Notes: generated from the letters alone by a model not told the origin. A DNA stretch of 64,000 nucleotides from JAGNKE01 sp964583335 (GCA_964583335.1 CAZOVG010000002.1:124001-188000); one strand, 5' to 3'; counted from the stretch's first letter, positions 34,035-43,013 are shown. Program-made: numbers and translations.

Positions 34035-35306
34035 TTACCAATTTTCGCGGAGCCAGATTTTGGCCCTTTGGACGAAGGATTCGGGGCGGACGCGGGCCAT
34101 GATCTCGGCGGGCATTTCCCCGGTATGTTCGGAGGCGTAGGTGAGGAGGCCCGCAGCCGTCGAGAAGGCCGGACCGCTGACCGCGTCGGGCAGGCCGGAG
34201 AGGCGGATCGGGCGGCCGAGGCGCACCTGTTTGTCCAGAACGTGCTGGGCGAGTTCGCGCAGGCCGGGGGTCTGGCTGGCGCCGCCGGTGATGACGACGC
34301 GGCGGCCGATGATCTTGCCGAGGCCGGTATCGGTCAGTTTCTGGCGGATGATTTCGAAGATTTCTTCAAAGCGAGGCTGGATGATGCCAATCAAAAGGGC
34401 GCGGGGCACGAGGTTGGGCTTGCTGCGCTCGTTCTCACCCAGAACGGGCACGTCGATCATGTCGGACTCGTCCGTGTGGGAGGCGATCGCGCTGCCGTAG
34501 AGAATCTTGAGGCGCTCGGCGTCGGCCACGGATGTGACGAGGACGCGGGCGATGTCGCTGGTGACGTGCTTGCCGCCGACGGGGATGGCATCGCAATGGA
34601 TCATATAGCCGCCGTGGAAGACCGCGAAGGAGGTCAGGCCCGCGCCGATGTCGATCACGGTGCAGCCCAGATCCATTTCATCATCAACCAGAGAGGCCAG
34701 GCCGGAGGCGTAAGCGGACATGCAGCACGCCGTCACGTCCAGATGGCTGCGCTCGATACTGGTGGCCAGATTGCGGAGTGCGCTGCGCTCGCCCGCGACG
34801 AGGTGAATTTCGACGTGCATCTCCTCGGCGTACATGCCGCGCGGATCGCGGATGCCGTCATGGCCGTCAACGCGGAAGAAGGTCGGGATCGTGTGAATCA
34901 AATCGGTGTCGGGGCCGGCGGCGCGTTCCTGCGCATGGGCCAGAGCGCGCAGCACGTCGTTTTCGGTGATGTCGTGGCCGCTGATCTGTACGTCCACGCT
35001 GTGGCCCTCGGAGCGGATATGGACGCCGGAGACATTCGCGATGACCTCGCGCAGGGGATAGCCCTTTACCTCGGGCGCCGCCATTTTTTCGGCGGCATGG
35101 ACGGCATGGCGTATGGCCTCCTCGGCCTGATCGAGATCGACGACGACGCCGCTTTTGACGCCCAAAGACGGGCGGTGGCCGACGCCCAGAACCTCAAAGG
35201 CCCCGGTATCATCGACGACGCGGCCGATGAAGCAGGCGATCTTGCTGCTGCCCACGTCTAGGGCGGCAATGACGGATCCTCTTGGCTTCGGCTTATATAT
35301 TGTCAT
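34035..35306 (-). CDS. ftsA: Cell division protein FtsA
   Basis: The 423-residue actin-like ATPase tethers FtsZ to the membrane and recruits late division proteins. It has the phosphate-1 motif ALDVGSSKIACFIG near residue 14, the 1C domain, VIDIGAGLTSFAVFHGG (phosphate 2) and the adenosine motif RRVVITGGASQTPGL. The C-terminal amphipathic helix (VQRAKIWLRENW) provides membrane binding. It lies 99 bases downstream of ftsQ and 151 upstream of the receiver-like gene. Confidence 0.97.
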   Translation of the reverse strand: MTIYKPKPRGSVIAALDVGSSKIACFIGRVVDDTGAFEVLGVGHRPSLGVKSGVVVDLDQAEEAIRHAVHAAEKMAAPEVKGYPLREVIANVSGVHIRSEGHSVDVQISGHDITENDVLRALAHAQERAAGPDTDLIHTIPTFFRVDGHDGIRDPRGMYAEEMHVEIHLVAGERSALRNLATSIERSHLDVTACCMSAYASGLASLVDDEMDLGCTVIDIGAGLTSFAVFHGGYMIHCDAIPVGGKHVTSDIARVLVTSVADAERLKILYGSAIASHTDESDMIDVPVLGENERSKPNLVPRALLIGIIQPRFEEIFEIIRQKLTDTGLGKIIGRRVVITGGASQTPGLRELAQHVLDKQVRLGRPIRLSGLPDAVSGPAFSTAAGLLTYASEHTGEMPAEIMARVRPESFVQRAKIWLRENW

Positions 35307-35405
35307 GGCCTCAGTAAATACCCTTTTGCCGTTCGTTCATGCAACAAAAACCCGCTAAAACCGCCCTTTACGCCCAATTTCATGGGGTTTTCGGCGATTT
35401 CAGCC

Positions 35406-36263
35406 TTATAAAGCCTGAGCTATACCCAGCCCAGTCTTGTATTCTTGTACCTTACCCAGTTTGGTTCGGAAGATGATCCGGCCCGGATCGCGCAGGTCTA
35501 TGGAATCGATGTCCCAGTCCATAATCTGCTCTTTTTCATGGGAGAGCGCAAGCGTCCTCAGGGCCAGTCCGGGGTCGTTTTCAGGAAGTTTTACGACCGC
35601 TCCGGTTTTGAGCAGGAGGTTCCAGCGGCGGTCCTCGATGAGGTGGGCGCTGTCGATGCGGGATTTCACGGAAGGTTCGGCCTCAATCAGCGCGAGAATT
35701 TCGGGCGCGCGGGCGGGCGCCCCCTCCCCTGTTACCAGTGGGAGGGCCTTGAAGGCACGAAGGTCCTTTATGTTCATTACCGCCCCGGTTTCATCAATCA
35801 GGCGCATGTCCTTTTCGGTTTTCCAAAGGGCGAGCGGCTTGCGCTCCTCCAGCCGGACGAAGATGGTTCCGGGCAGGCGGCGCTCGACCTGCGCCTCGCG
35901 CACCCAGTCGGTGGCTTTAAGCGCTTCGCGCACGGATTGGGGATTCAGCTTGAAGATGGGGTCGCCGCGCCCGACGCCCAGAAGGGCGATCAGGGATTCG
36001 CGGTCGGCGTTGACGCGGCCCTCGACGAGGATATCCTGCACCTGGTAGCCCATATTGGCGGAGGCGGCCAGGGATTTTTCGTAAACCCAGTTGTACGTCC
36101 GCGTGTCCATATCCGTCAGAACGAACCACGCGCCCAGCCATCCGGTCAGGATCAATATGCCGCCCGCGATTCCGGCGCGGCGCAGCCAGACAACGCGGCG
36201 ATCCTCCGCCGCGCGGCGGCGGCGGATGTCGGATTGTCTTGTGCCTCTGGACAGCAGGGCCAT
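35406..36263 (-). CDS. ftsQ: Cell division protein FtsQ
   Basis: The 285-residue bitopic protein has a basic cytoplasmic N-terminus and one membrane helix (about 27-51, RRAGIAGGILILTGWLGAWF). A POTRA domain (VQDILVEGRVNADRESLIALLGVGRGDPIF) and the FtsQ beta domain (DWVREAQVERRLPGTIFVRLEERKPLALW) follow. It is a scaffold of the FtsQBL complex. It starts eight bases after ddl ends, the usual ddl-ftsQ-ftsA order. Its C-terminus ends in a short hydrophobic tail. Confidence 0.95.
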   Translation of the reverse strand: MALLSRGTRQSDIRRRRAAEDRRVVWLRRAGIAGGILILTGWLGAWFVLTDMDTRTYNWVYEKSLAASANMGYQVQDILVEGRVNADRESLIALLGVGRGDPIFKLNPQSVREALKATDWVREAQVERRLPGTIFVRLEERKPLALWKTEKDMRLIDETGAVMNIKDLRAFKALPLVTGEGAPARAPEILALIEAEPSVKSRIDSAHLIEDRRWNLLLKTGAVVKLPENDPGLALRTLALSHEKEQIMDWDIDSIDLRDPGRIIFRTKLGKVQEYKTGLGIAQAL

Positions 36264-36271
36264 GGGGGTTC

Positions 36272-37507
36272 CTAATTCGGGCGTTTGAACAGGCGGGCGT
36301 CTTTGGGCACCGGATCACGCGGCAGCGCGAGTTTGCGGTTTTCGGCGAACGCCTCCTCGATGAGGGCGGTCAGGTAATCTGTAAAGAGGTAGGGCTTGGG
36401 CGCGGCCTCCCACAGGAAATAGCCCAAGGAGCCGGGGCACGGGTTGACCTCGTTCATCCAGATTTGCCCGGTTTTGGCATTGCCGATGAAGTCGATGCGC
36501 GGCGCGCCGGACCCGTCGAGCGCGTCGAACAGGCGGTTGGCCCATGTGCGGATGTCAGCTTCGGTTTCCTTCGGTAAAGGCGGGTTGATTTCGCGGGTGA
36601 GAGACAGCATGCCCTCGCTGCTCTGACCGGGGGTCTTGGTTCCCCCTTTCGCGCCCTTCGTGCCGCCGCCGGAGAGGTATTTCTGTTTGAAGTCCAGAAG
36701 CTCGTCCTTGGCCTTCGGGCGTTCGATGGCGGAGGTGACAATCGTTTTGCCGTCGAAGCATTTGGAAACGGAGACGTTGTATTCGACGAGATTCTCGACG
36801 AACGGCTCGGCGATCGCGACGGGATCGTATTCAAACACGGCGGGCAGGCAGGCCTTGGCCTCATGCGCGTCGCGGACCTTGGCCACGCCGATAGAGCTGC
36901 CCAGATGCGAGGGCTTGATAATACAGGGATATGTCAGAGGTGCGAGCAGCGCCTCCAGCCTGTCCTCGGGGATCAGATACCCCTCCTCCGGCCTTTTGAT
37001 GACGGCGTATGGCAAGTATGGGATATCAAGGGCGCGCAGGAAATGTTTCGTGGCGACCTTATCCATCAGGATCGCGGAGGCCTTGGTGCGCATTCCGGTG
37101 TAGGGGATATTGGCGAGTTCGAAGAGGCCCTGGATGTTGCCGTCCTCGCCGATCAGGCCGTGGAAGACGGGAAACGCCACGTCAAATTCAATCGGTTTCG
37201 CGCCGCCGAACAGGCCGGATTTCTTGGGCATCAGCATGCCCTTGCGGCCGCCCGCAACGTCGAGGGTGACGGGCGTGACCTGTTTGAGCGCGTTGGCATC
37301 GAGCATATAATTCGCGCGGTCGCGCAGGATGTCGCCGACCAGCCATTCGCCATCGGGCGCGATATAGACCGGGAACGGCGCGTAGCGGGTCTGGTCGATC
37401 GCGTTCATGGCCTGAAGGCCCGAGACGACGCTGACGTCATGCTCCGGGGATCGCCCCCCGAAGAACACGGCGACTCGCTTCTTTGTTGTATTTTTGTTCT
37501 GTGACAT
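36272..37507 (-). CDS. ddl: D-alanine--D-alanine ligase with an inserted loop
   Basis: The 411-residue ATP-grasp enzyme makes the D-Ala-D-Ala dipeptide for MurF. It has the N-terminal segment VAVFFGGRSPEHDVSVVSG, the central CIIKPSHLGSSIGVAKV and the metal-binding end MNEVNPCPGSLGYFLW. It is 50-100 residues longer than common Ddl. Part of the excess is a Gly/Lys/Thr-rich insertion after KYLSGGG (GTKGAKGGTKTPGQSSEG, about residues 298-315). It falls in the omega loop that normally closes the active site. There is no sign of frame damage, so it should be functional, with altered loop geometry. Confidence 0.94.
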   Translation of the reverse strand: MSQNKNTTKKRVAVFFGGRSPEHDVSVVSGLQAMNAIDQTRYAPFPVYIAPDGEWLVGDILRDRANYMLDANALKQVTPVTLDVAGGRKGMLMPKKSGLFGGAKPIEFDVAFPVFHGLIGEDGNIQGLFELANIPYTGMRTKASAILMDKVATKHFLRALDIPYLPYAVIKRPEEGYLIPEDRLEALLAPLTYPCIIKPSHLGSSIGVAKVRDAHEAKACLPAVFEYDPVAIAEPFVENLVEYNVSVSKCFDGKTIVTSAIERPKAKDELLDFKQKYLSGGGTKGAKGGTKTPGQSSEGMLSLTREINPPLPKETEADIRTWANRLFDALDGSGAPRIDFIGNAKTGQIWMNEVNPCPGSLGYFLWEAAPKPYLFTDYLTALIEEAFAENRKLALPRDPVPKDARLFKRPN

Positions 37508-37605
37508 GGGCTTGAGGTCGTTTAAGACTTGGAAAGAGAGTGAATAATGTTACTTTATGGTTTCTATATTAACCAGAAAATATGACTCCTTAAAAGGGAT
37601 TAGGC

Positions 37606-38379
37606 GTGCAAACTTTCCTTTCACACGGCGCACAGTTTTCGTATCTGCGGCTGGACGAGGCCGGAACGCACGCCCCCGTGGTCGTCTGGGCGCACGGATG
37701 GGGGCAGAATCACGCCGCGTTCCTGCCGCTGGCGGATGCGTTACGGAAAAGCGCGGCGCATATCCTGCTCGACCTGCCGGGGCACGGGGAGTCCCCGCCT
37801 CCGCCGGAGAGTTGGGGCACGGAGGATTACGCCGACGCGGTCGCGGGCTGGCTGAAGGATCAGAATTTTCCGCCCGTGATCTGGGTCGGGCATTCGTTCG
37901 GGTGCCGGGTGGGGATTCGGCTGGCCGCGAAATATCCCGAACGGGTGAAGGCGATGGGCCTGATCGCCGCCGCCGGACTGAAGCGCAAGCGCCCTCCGCT
38001 TAAACGGCTGTATTTTTATCTGCGGATCAAATTGTTCAAGGCGCTGAAGGCGTTTTTGCCGCAGGGCGAGGCGCGGGAGAAGATCCTCTCGAAGTTCGGC
38101 AGCGCGGATTATAAAAACGCGGGGCCGATGCGGGCCGTGTTCATCCGCACCGTGAACGAGGATCTGAGCGAGGCGGCGAAGGGTGTGCGCTGCCCCGTGC
38201 GGCTGGTGTTCGGCACGAACGACACAGAGACCCCGCCGGAGTTCGGGGCGCGGTATAAGGCCCTTATGCCCAACGCGGAGCTGTTGCTGCTGGAGGGGTT
38301 GGACCATTACAGCGTCTTGACGAGCGGGCGGCATCAGGCGGTGAAGGTTGTGAGCGATCTTTTGAAGGGGACTGGGTGA
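37606..38379 (+). CDS. Alpha/beta hydrolase
   Basis: The 257-residue protein starts at GTG, with AAGGG eight bases upstream. The fold motifs are WAHGWGQNHAAFLPLADAL (oxyanion HGWG) and the nucleophile elbow G-H-S-F-G-C. The late acid is near FGTNDTETP and the catalytic histidine in L-D-H-Y-S-V-L. No signal peptide is present. It opens a three-gene plus-strand unit: its stop overlaps the next start (TGATG), and the MurF-type ligase follows. The esterase or lipase substrate is unknown; its place inside the dcw cluster makes an envelope-related acyl substrate plausible but unproven. Confidence 0.85.
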   Translation: MQTFLSHGAQFSYLRLDEAGTHAPVVVWAHGWGQNHAAFLPLADALRKSAAHILLDLPGHGESPPPPESWGTEDYADAVAGWLKDQNFPPVIWVGHSFGCRVGIRLAAKYPERVKAMGLIAAAGLKRKRPPLKRLYFYLRIKLFKALKAFLPQGEAREKILSKFGSADYKNAGPMRAVFIRTVNEDLSEAAKGVRCPVRLVFGTNDTETPPEFGARYKALMPNAELLLLEGLDHYSVLTSGRHQAVKVVSDLLKGTG

Positions 38380-39896
38380 TGGGTTTGAGAATTTATGCGT
38401 TGATTTTTGTGATCGTCGCGTTTGCCTCGTGGCCGGCGCATGCGGGCAAAAACGATCAAGACATGGCTTTCAAGGATCTGAACGCCCGATTTTCTTATGA
38501 CGGCGATCGAGCCGGAACGGTCGAGATCTGCAACCCGACCAACAGGACCGTGCATTACTCCAAAACTTTTGAAAAAGACAAACATTTCTTCCACCAAATT
38601 CATCAACGTCTGAGCGACGACGAGCAGCCGATTATCGCTTATTCCTTCGTCGCCGAAACCGTGAAAAAAGAGAAGACCGGTTTACATGTCAGCGCAGACG
38701 ATGACGGCATCGTAAGTCTTGTGCCGCTCGGTTGTGAAAGTCATAAATTCGACCTTCCGCTTCGCGGTATTATTTTTCATGGTGTCTCGCTGAAGACCTA
38801 TCAGTTCAAGATTTATATCACGATTTTTGATCCCGCCAGCGCCTCTCAAGCCCGTGCGCCCATACCCACACGCGAGGGAGAGGCGAGAGTCGAGGCGATC
38901 ATGCCCGACCGGCGTTTGATTGGGCGGTCGGAGCATGTGACGTTTGAAAGCCCGATTTATCAGTATCAGGGCGAGATTCGCTCCGGCGGCGATTTGGCGC
39001 TGAGCCTGACACAGGACGGCGAGCAGACCTTGATCACGGCGTGTAATTCCAGCGACCAAACCTTGCGTTTCATCGACCATCTATTTCTGACCGATCCCCG
39101 GAGCGAACCTTTCGGAATTTATGCGGAGTATAAAACCGCCCAAGGCGCGAAACCCAAAAAGACACGCATCCTTTTCTGGCCTGACCCGCATGTTGTCAAT
39201 CTGCAGCCCATCGCCGAGGTCACGATGAGGCCCCGATCGTGCCTGTCGCGGGCGGTGGACGTGGTTTCCGTTCTGCGAGGGATGGAGGACCGCGCGGCGG
39301 CGAAGGGCAAGCCCATGCGGATCGAGTCCTTCCGCGTCCACGCCGCCATTTTTGAGGAAAAACCGAAGGCGGATCATCGGTATGCCGACATGGATTTTGC
39401 GGGAAGCTGGGTCGATCTCAAGCAGGCGGCCGGGCAGAGCGAGACGCTGGATTACAACGCGCTGGACGTGACGTTCAAGACCGAGGGCGCGGAGACGGCG
39501 ATCACGGTCTGCAACACGGCGGACAAGCCCGTGGTGTTCCGCGACAGCCTGTTTCTGGACCAGAAGGAGAAGAAGCCTTTCGGGCTGATCGCCGAGGTGG
39601 CCTATGATTCGATGCTTTCGAAATATGATTTTCTCGACAGGGTTTTCTATCCGGTGAGTTTGCCGCGCGTGCGCGACGCCGAGCTGGGGCCCAAGGAATG
39701 TAAAACCAAGAGCGTCGATCTTGGCCGGGCGCTCTCTGCTTATCTACGAGCCAATCCGCCGCCGGAGGGCAAGCGCGTGGCGCAATACCGCCCGGTCGTG
39801 GTGCTTTACGAAGATGTCTGGGATTTTTCGCCGGGGAAGTTGCCGCACCGGATTTTCGGGGGCGAATGGACGGATTATAAGGGGAAGAAGGGTTAG
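38379..39896 (+). CDS. Secreted protein made of three tandem cysteine-pair repeats, unknown
   Basis: The 505-residue protein has a signal peptide (MGLRIYALIFVIVAFASWPA, cleavage at AHA-G) and no other membrane helix. Three repeats of about 150 residues are visible. Each has a strand ending in Cys-Asn (C51-N, C222-N, C378-N) and, 63-68 residues on, a second cysteine before a V/F-D-(L/V) strand (C119, C288, C441). Repeats 2 and 3 share L-F-L-x-(D/Q)-x10-P-F-G-(I/L)-x-A-E, and end near S/E-W-x-D. The pattern suggests beta-sandwich domains, each closed by a disulfide, in the periplasm. I recognise no family. It is translationally coupled to the hydrolase and lies 6 bases before the MurF-type gene. 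Confidence 0.75.
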   Translation: MGLRIYALIFVIVAFASWPAHAGKNDQDMAFKDLNARFSYDGDRAGTVEICNPTNRTVHYSKTFEKDKHFFHQIHQRLSDDEQPIIAYSFVAETVKKEKTGLHVSADDDGIVSLVPLGCESHKFDLPLRGIIFHGVSLKTYQFKIYITIFDPASASQARAPIPTREGEARVEAIMPDRRLIGRSEHVTFESPIYQYQGEIRSGGDLALSLTQDGEQTLITACNSSDQTLRFIDHLFLTDPRSEPFGIYAEYKTAQGAKPKKTRILFWPDPHVVNLQPIAEVTMRPRSCLSRAVDVVSVLRGMEDRAAAKGKPMRIESFRVHAAIFEEKPKADHRYADMDFAGSWVDLKQAAGQSETLDYNALDVTFKTEGAETAITVCNTADKPVVFRDSLFLDQKEKKPFGLIAEVAYDSMLSKYDFLDRVFYPVSLPRVRDAELGPKECKTKSVDLGRALSAYLRANPPPEGKRVAQYRPVVVLYEDVWDFSPGKLPHRIFGGEWTDYKGKKG

Positions 39897-39902
39897 AGGG
39901 TT

Positions 39903-41492
39903 ATGATGTTTGTGTTGTCTCTGCTTCTTTTCCTCTCCTTCCTCGCGTTTGCGGGGAAGCGCCTATTGATCTATCTGCACGCGTTGCAGCAGGACGATTA
40001 CAACAACGAGCGGCTGCTCGCGTGGATTTGGAAGCACCGTGTTTTTGACATCCGCTTAACTGTTTTTTTTATGACGGCCTTCGGGTTAGCCCAATTCTTA
40101 ACTCCGAATCTATCTCGACTTCTGACTTGCCTCTTATTTTTGTATACGGCCTATGCGGACGTCGATCCGAGAACGCGTTCGAAGAAAAAACTTGTCCTTA
40201 CTTCCCGCGCCAAGAGAATTTATTTCCCTGCGCTAGGGCTTGCCGCTTTTTTCGCGTTTTTGGAGTTTATGTTCACACCTGGGCATTTTTTTCATATTTT
40301 GTTACTTATTCAGTCCCCACCGCTTCTGCTTGTAATCTCGAACATCCTGAACCAGCCATACGAGAAGGCGGTGCAGAAAAAATATTACGACGAGGCCGTG
40401 GCCCGATTGCAGGAGGTGAAGCCGAAGATCATCGGAATCACCGGGTCTTACGGGAAGACTTCGGTCAAGCATATCCTCGGCCATATTCTCAAGACCGCCG
40501 CGCCGACGCTGATCACGCCGGGGAGCGTCAATACCGTCATGGGCATCACGCGGATCATCCGCGAGCAGATGGAGCCGAACACGAAATATTTCGTCGTGGA
40601 GATGGGCGCGTACGGGCCGGGGTCGATCGCGCGGCTGTGCGCCCTTACGCCGCCGGATGCCGCCATCATCATCGTCATCGGGCAGGCGCATTACGAGCGT
40701 TTCAAGACTTTGGACACCGTGGCGGAAGCGAAGTTCGAGCTGGCGCAGGATACGCTTTCGCGCGGCGGGACTGTGAGCGTGCACGAGCAGACGCTGGGGT
40801 TTGCCGCGTCGCGCGCGATTTACGAGGCGCATAAAGAGCATTTCACCGTGTGCGGGGAGTCGGCGGGGTGCGATCCGGTCATCCGGTCGGTGACGCAGAC
40901 CAAAGAGGGTCTGCGCGTCGATCTTACATGGAAGGGGCAGGATTATACGCTCAAGGCGCCGTTGTATGGTTTGCAGCACGGTGTGAATATCGCGCTGGCG
41001 TTTGCTTGCGCCGCCCAGATGGGGCTTGCGCCGCGCGACATCGCCACGGCGCTGGAACGCTGTCCGCAGATCACGCACAGGCTGGAGGTCAAGCGCCTTG
41101 CCGACGGGACGATTTTGATCGACGATGCGTTCAATTCCAACCCCAAGGGGTTCGCGGCGGGGCTGGAGCTTCTTCCTGTTTTGAAGCCGGAAGGCGGGCG
41201 GACGATTTTGATCACGCCGGGCATGGTGGAACTGGGCGAGGCGCACGATGCGGAGCACAGGACCATCGGCGAATTGGCCGCCAAGACGTGCGATATCGTT
41301 CTGGCCGTCGCGGCGGAGCGGATCCCGACCTTTACGGCGGCCTACCGATCGAACGCGCCGGAGGGGGAGCTTTATAGCTTCGCTACGTTCAAAGAGGCGG
41401 AGGCGTGGCTGGTTTCCCACCGCAAGGCGGGCGACGTGGTGTTGATCGAGAACGACCTGCCCGACCTTTACGAGCGGATTCCGAAGCTTTGA
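39903..41492 (+). CDS. Membrane-anchored MurF-type Mur ligase
   Basis: The 529-residue protein has an N-terminal region of about 150 residues with four or five membrane helices. A Mur ligase catalytic and C-terminal domain follow. Motifs are MurF-like: the P-loop I-T-G-S-Y-G-K-T-S at 179-187, V-E-M-G-A-Y-G-P-G-S-I at 232-242 (MurF: ELGxxxPGEI) and D-D-A-F-N-S-N-P-K-G (MurF: DDxYNANP). The usual MurF N-terminal UDP-MurNAc-binding domain is absent, replaced by the membrane part (LHALQQDDYNNERLLAWIWK between helices). No other murF lies in the dcw cluster, so it may add D-Ala-D-Ala to the precursor. Alternatively it modifies another substrate. Confidence 0.85.
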   Translation: MMFVLSLLLFLSFLAFAGKRLLIYLHALQQDDYNNERLLAWIWKHRVFDIRLTVFFMTAFGLAQFLTPNLSRLLTCLLFLYTAYADVDPRTRSKKKLVLTSRAKRIYFPALGLAAFFAFLEFMFTPGHFFHILLLIQSPPLLLVISNILNQPYEKAVQKKYYDEAVARLQEVKPKIIGITGSYGKTSVKHILGHILKTAAPTLITPGSVNTVMGITRIIREQMEPNTKYFVVEMGAYGPGSIARLCALTPPDAAIIIVIGQAHYERFKTLDTVAEAKFELAQDTLSRGGTVSVHEQTLGFAASRAIYEAHKEHFTVCGESAGCDPVIRSVTQTKEGLRVDLTWKGQDYTLKAPLYGLQHGVNIALAFACAAQMGLAPRDIATALERCPQITHRLEVKRLADGTILIDDAFNSNPKGFAAGLELLPVLKPEGGRTILITPGMVELGEAHDAEHRTIGELAAKTCDIVLAVAAERIPTFTAAYRSNAPEGELYSFATFKEAEAWLVSHRKAGDVVLIENDLPDLYERIPKL

Positions 41493-41495
41493 TTT

Positions 41496-41957
41496 TTATT
41501 TCGCGCGGTTGAAGGCGGATTTCTGTTTCCGTGCGAGCGCGGCGCGGACGAAGGCGAAAGATTCGATCATCTGCCTGTAATCGCTTTCGTCAATCGCCAG
41601 AAGGTTCAGCGCCTCGGGCACGGTCATGCCGAACAGGCCGCTTTCCACGAAACCCTGCACGCCGTCGAAATGGCGGTAGGCTTCCTGCGGCTTATTTTCA
41701 CTAAGGGCTTGGCGCATGCGCTCCAGATCGTTTCCGGCGGAGCCGAGGACAAAGAGAAAGTCGAAGGTGCGGAGTTCCTCCTCATTCGTGCCGAGGACCA
41801 GAAGGGCCACATCGCGGCCCAAAGGAAACGCTTCGATTTCGGAGTCCAGAAGATTGGGGTACACGTCCGCGGGCGTCGCGCCCTCGAAACGGCCCGCACG
41901 CATTTCGGACAGATAAAACTCCGCCGTATCCAGAACGTTGAGGCTTTTGTTATTCAT
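41496..41957 (-). CDS. Hypothetical protein, 153 residues
   Basis: The acidic, helix-rich cytoplasmic protein has no signal peptide and no cysteine. A strong GGAGGA ribosome binding site precedes the ATG. Notable is V-A-L-L-V-L-G-T-N-E-E-E-L-R-T-F-D-F-L-F-V-L-G-S-A, two hydrophobic strands around an acidic turn. The second half is helical and ends with a basic tail (ARKQKSAFNRAK). It converges with the MurF-type gene (3-base gap) and follows murB by 57 bases on the same strand, so it can be the last gene of the murC-orf234-murB transcript. Family not recognised. Confidence 0.75.
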   Translation of the reverse strand: MNNKSLNVLDTAEFYLSEMRAGRFEGATPADVYPNLLDSEIEAFPLGRDVALLVLGTNEEELRTFDFLFVLGSAGNDLERMRQALSENKPQEAYRHFDGVQGFVESGLFGMTVPEALNLLAIDESDYRQMIESFAFVRAALARKQKSAFNRAK

Positions 41958-42014
41958 GCGGTTGTTCCTCCGGTGACGATCATAGACGGCCCGCCGAATA
42001 TTAGCAAATTTGGT

Positions 42015-42980
42015 TTAATCCGGCGACGCACCCGGCGGAAAACGCTCGCCGATACGGCGGATTTCCCAGTGAAGCGTCACGCCGAGAAGGTTTTTCACGC
42101 GGCTGATGATTTCGTCGCCGAGATCTTCGAGATCGGCCGCCGTGGCCGTGCCGGTGTTGATCATGAAGTTGCAATGCTTTTCGGACATCATCGCGCCGCC
42201 GATCTTGAGGCCCCGCCCGCCCACGCGCTCGACCAGTTGCCAGGCCCGCGTTCCCTCGGTCAATCCGGCGGCGGCCAGTTCTTCGGTGGTGGGGTTGGCG
42301 AAGGTGGAGCCCCCCGTCTTTTCGGCGATGGGCTGGGTGTCGCGGCGGCGCTCCTTGATTTCCTTGAGGCGGGCGCGGACGACATCCTTATCCTCACGCT
42401 GGCCCTCGAAGGCGGCGGCGGTGAAGATGATTCCCTCCGGCGCGCCGCAATGGCGGTAGCTCATGTGCATTTCATCAAGCATGAGCGCCTCGGAGCGACC
42501 CGAGCGGTCGAGGCCGAAGGCGGCGACCAGCGCGTCCTTGACCTCGCGCCCGTATGCGCCCGCGTTCATGCGGAGCGCCCCGCCGACCGTTCCGGGGATG
42601 CCGGAGAGAAATTCGAGCCCGCCTATTCCGGCCTTGGCAGCGGCGGCGGCGACGGTGCCGTTGAGCGCGCCCGCGCCCGCGATGATGCGGGTTCCGCGAA
42701 TCTCGATCTCGGCGAAGGGCTTGCCGAGCCGGATCACACACCCGCGTATGCCGCCGTCGCGCACGATGGTGTTGGCGAGGCCGCCCAGAATCGTGACGGG
42801 GAGTTCGGCGGGCGTGTCTTTGAGGAACAGCGAGAGATCGTCAAGGTCGGCAGGTTGGAACAGGATGTCGGCGGCGCCGCCGCAACCGAACCAACTTTCG
42901 GCCCCGAGTGGCGCGTTTTGCGTGAATCTCTGCTCGCTCATTTTCCTGCGGTCCGCAAATTTTCCAAGTTTCGAGAGCAT
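42015..42980 (-). CDS. murB: UDP-N-acetylenolpyruvoylglucosamine reductase
   Basis: The 321-residue FAD enzyme reduces the enolpyruvyl group to form UDP-MurNAc. The FAD-binding segment is I-L-G-G-L-A-N-T-I-V-R-D-G-G near 64-77, where most MurB have G-G-G-S-N. The core signature is LSGIPGTVGGALRMNAGAYG near 125-144. The catalytic serine block is GGSTFANP and the C-terminal motif SEKHCNFMINTGTATAAD. A shorter start at 42941 also has an AGGA site; the longer one restores the usual distance to the QNAPL segment. It stands in the normal murC-murB position, except that one extra ORF intervenes. Confidence 0.95.
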   Translation of the reverse strand: MLSKLGKFADRRKMSEQRFTQNAPLGAESWFGCGGAADILFQPADLDDLSLFLKDTPAELPVTILGGLANTIVRDGGIRGCVIRLGKPFAEIEIRGTRIIAGAGALNGTVAAAAAKAGIGGLEFLSGIPGTVGGALRMNAGAYGREVKDALVAAFGLDRSGRSEALMLDEMHMSYRHCGAPEGIIFTAAAFEGQREDKDVVRARLKEIKERRRDTQPIAEKTGGSTFANPTTEELAAAGLTEGTRAWQLVERVGGRGLKIGGAMMSEKHCNFMINTGTATAADLEDLGDEIISRVKNLLGVTLHWEIRRIGERFPPGASPD

Positions 42981-43013
42981 AGGGCACCCTTTCGATGAAT
43001 ACCAGAGCCTAGC

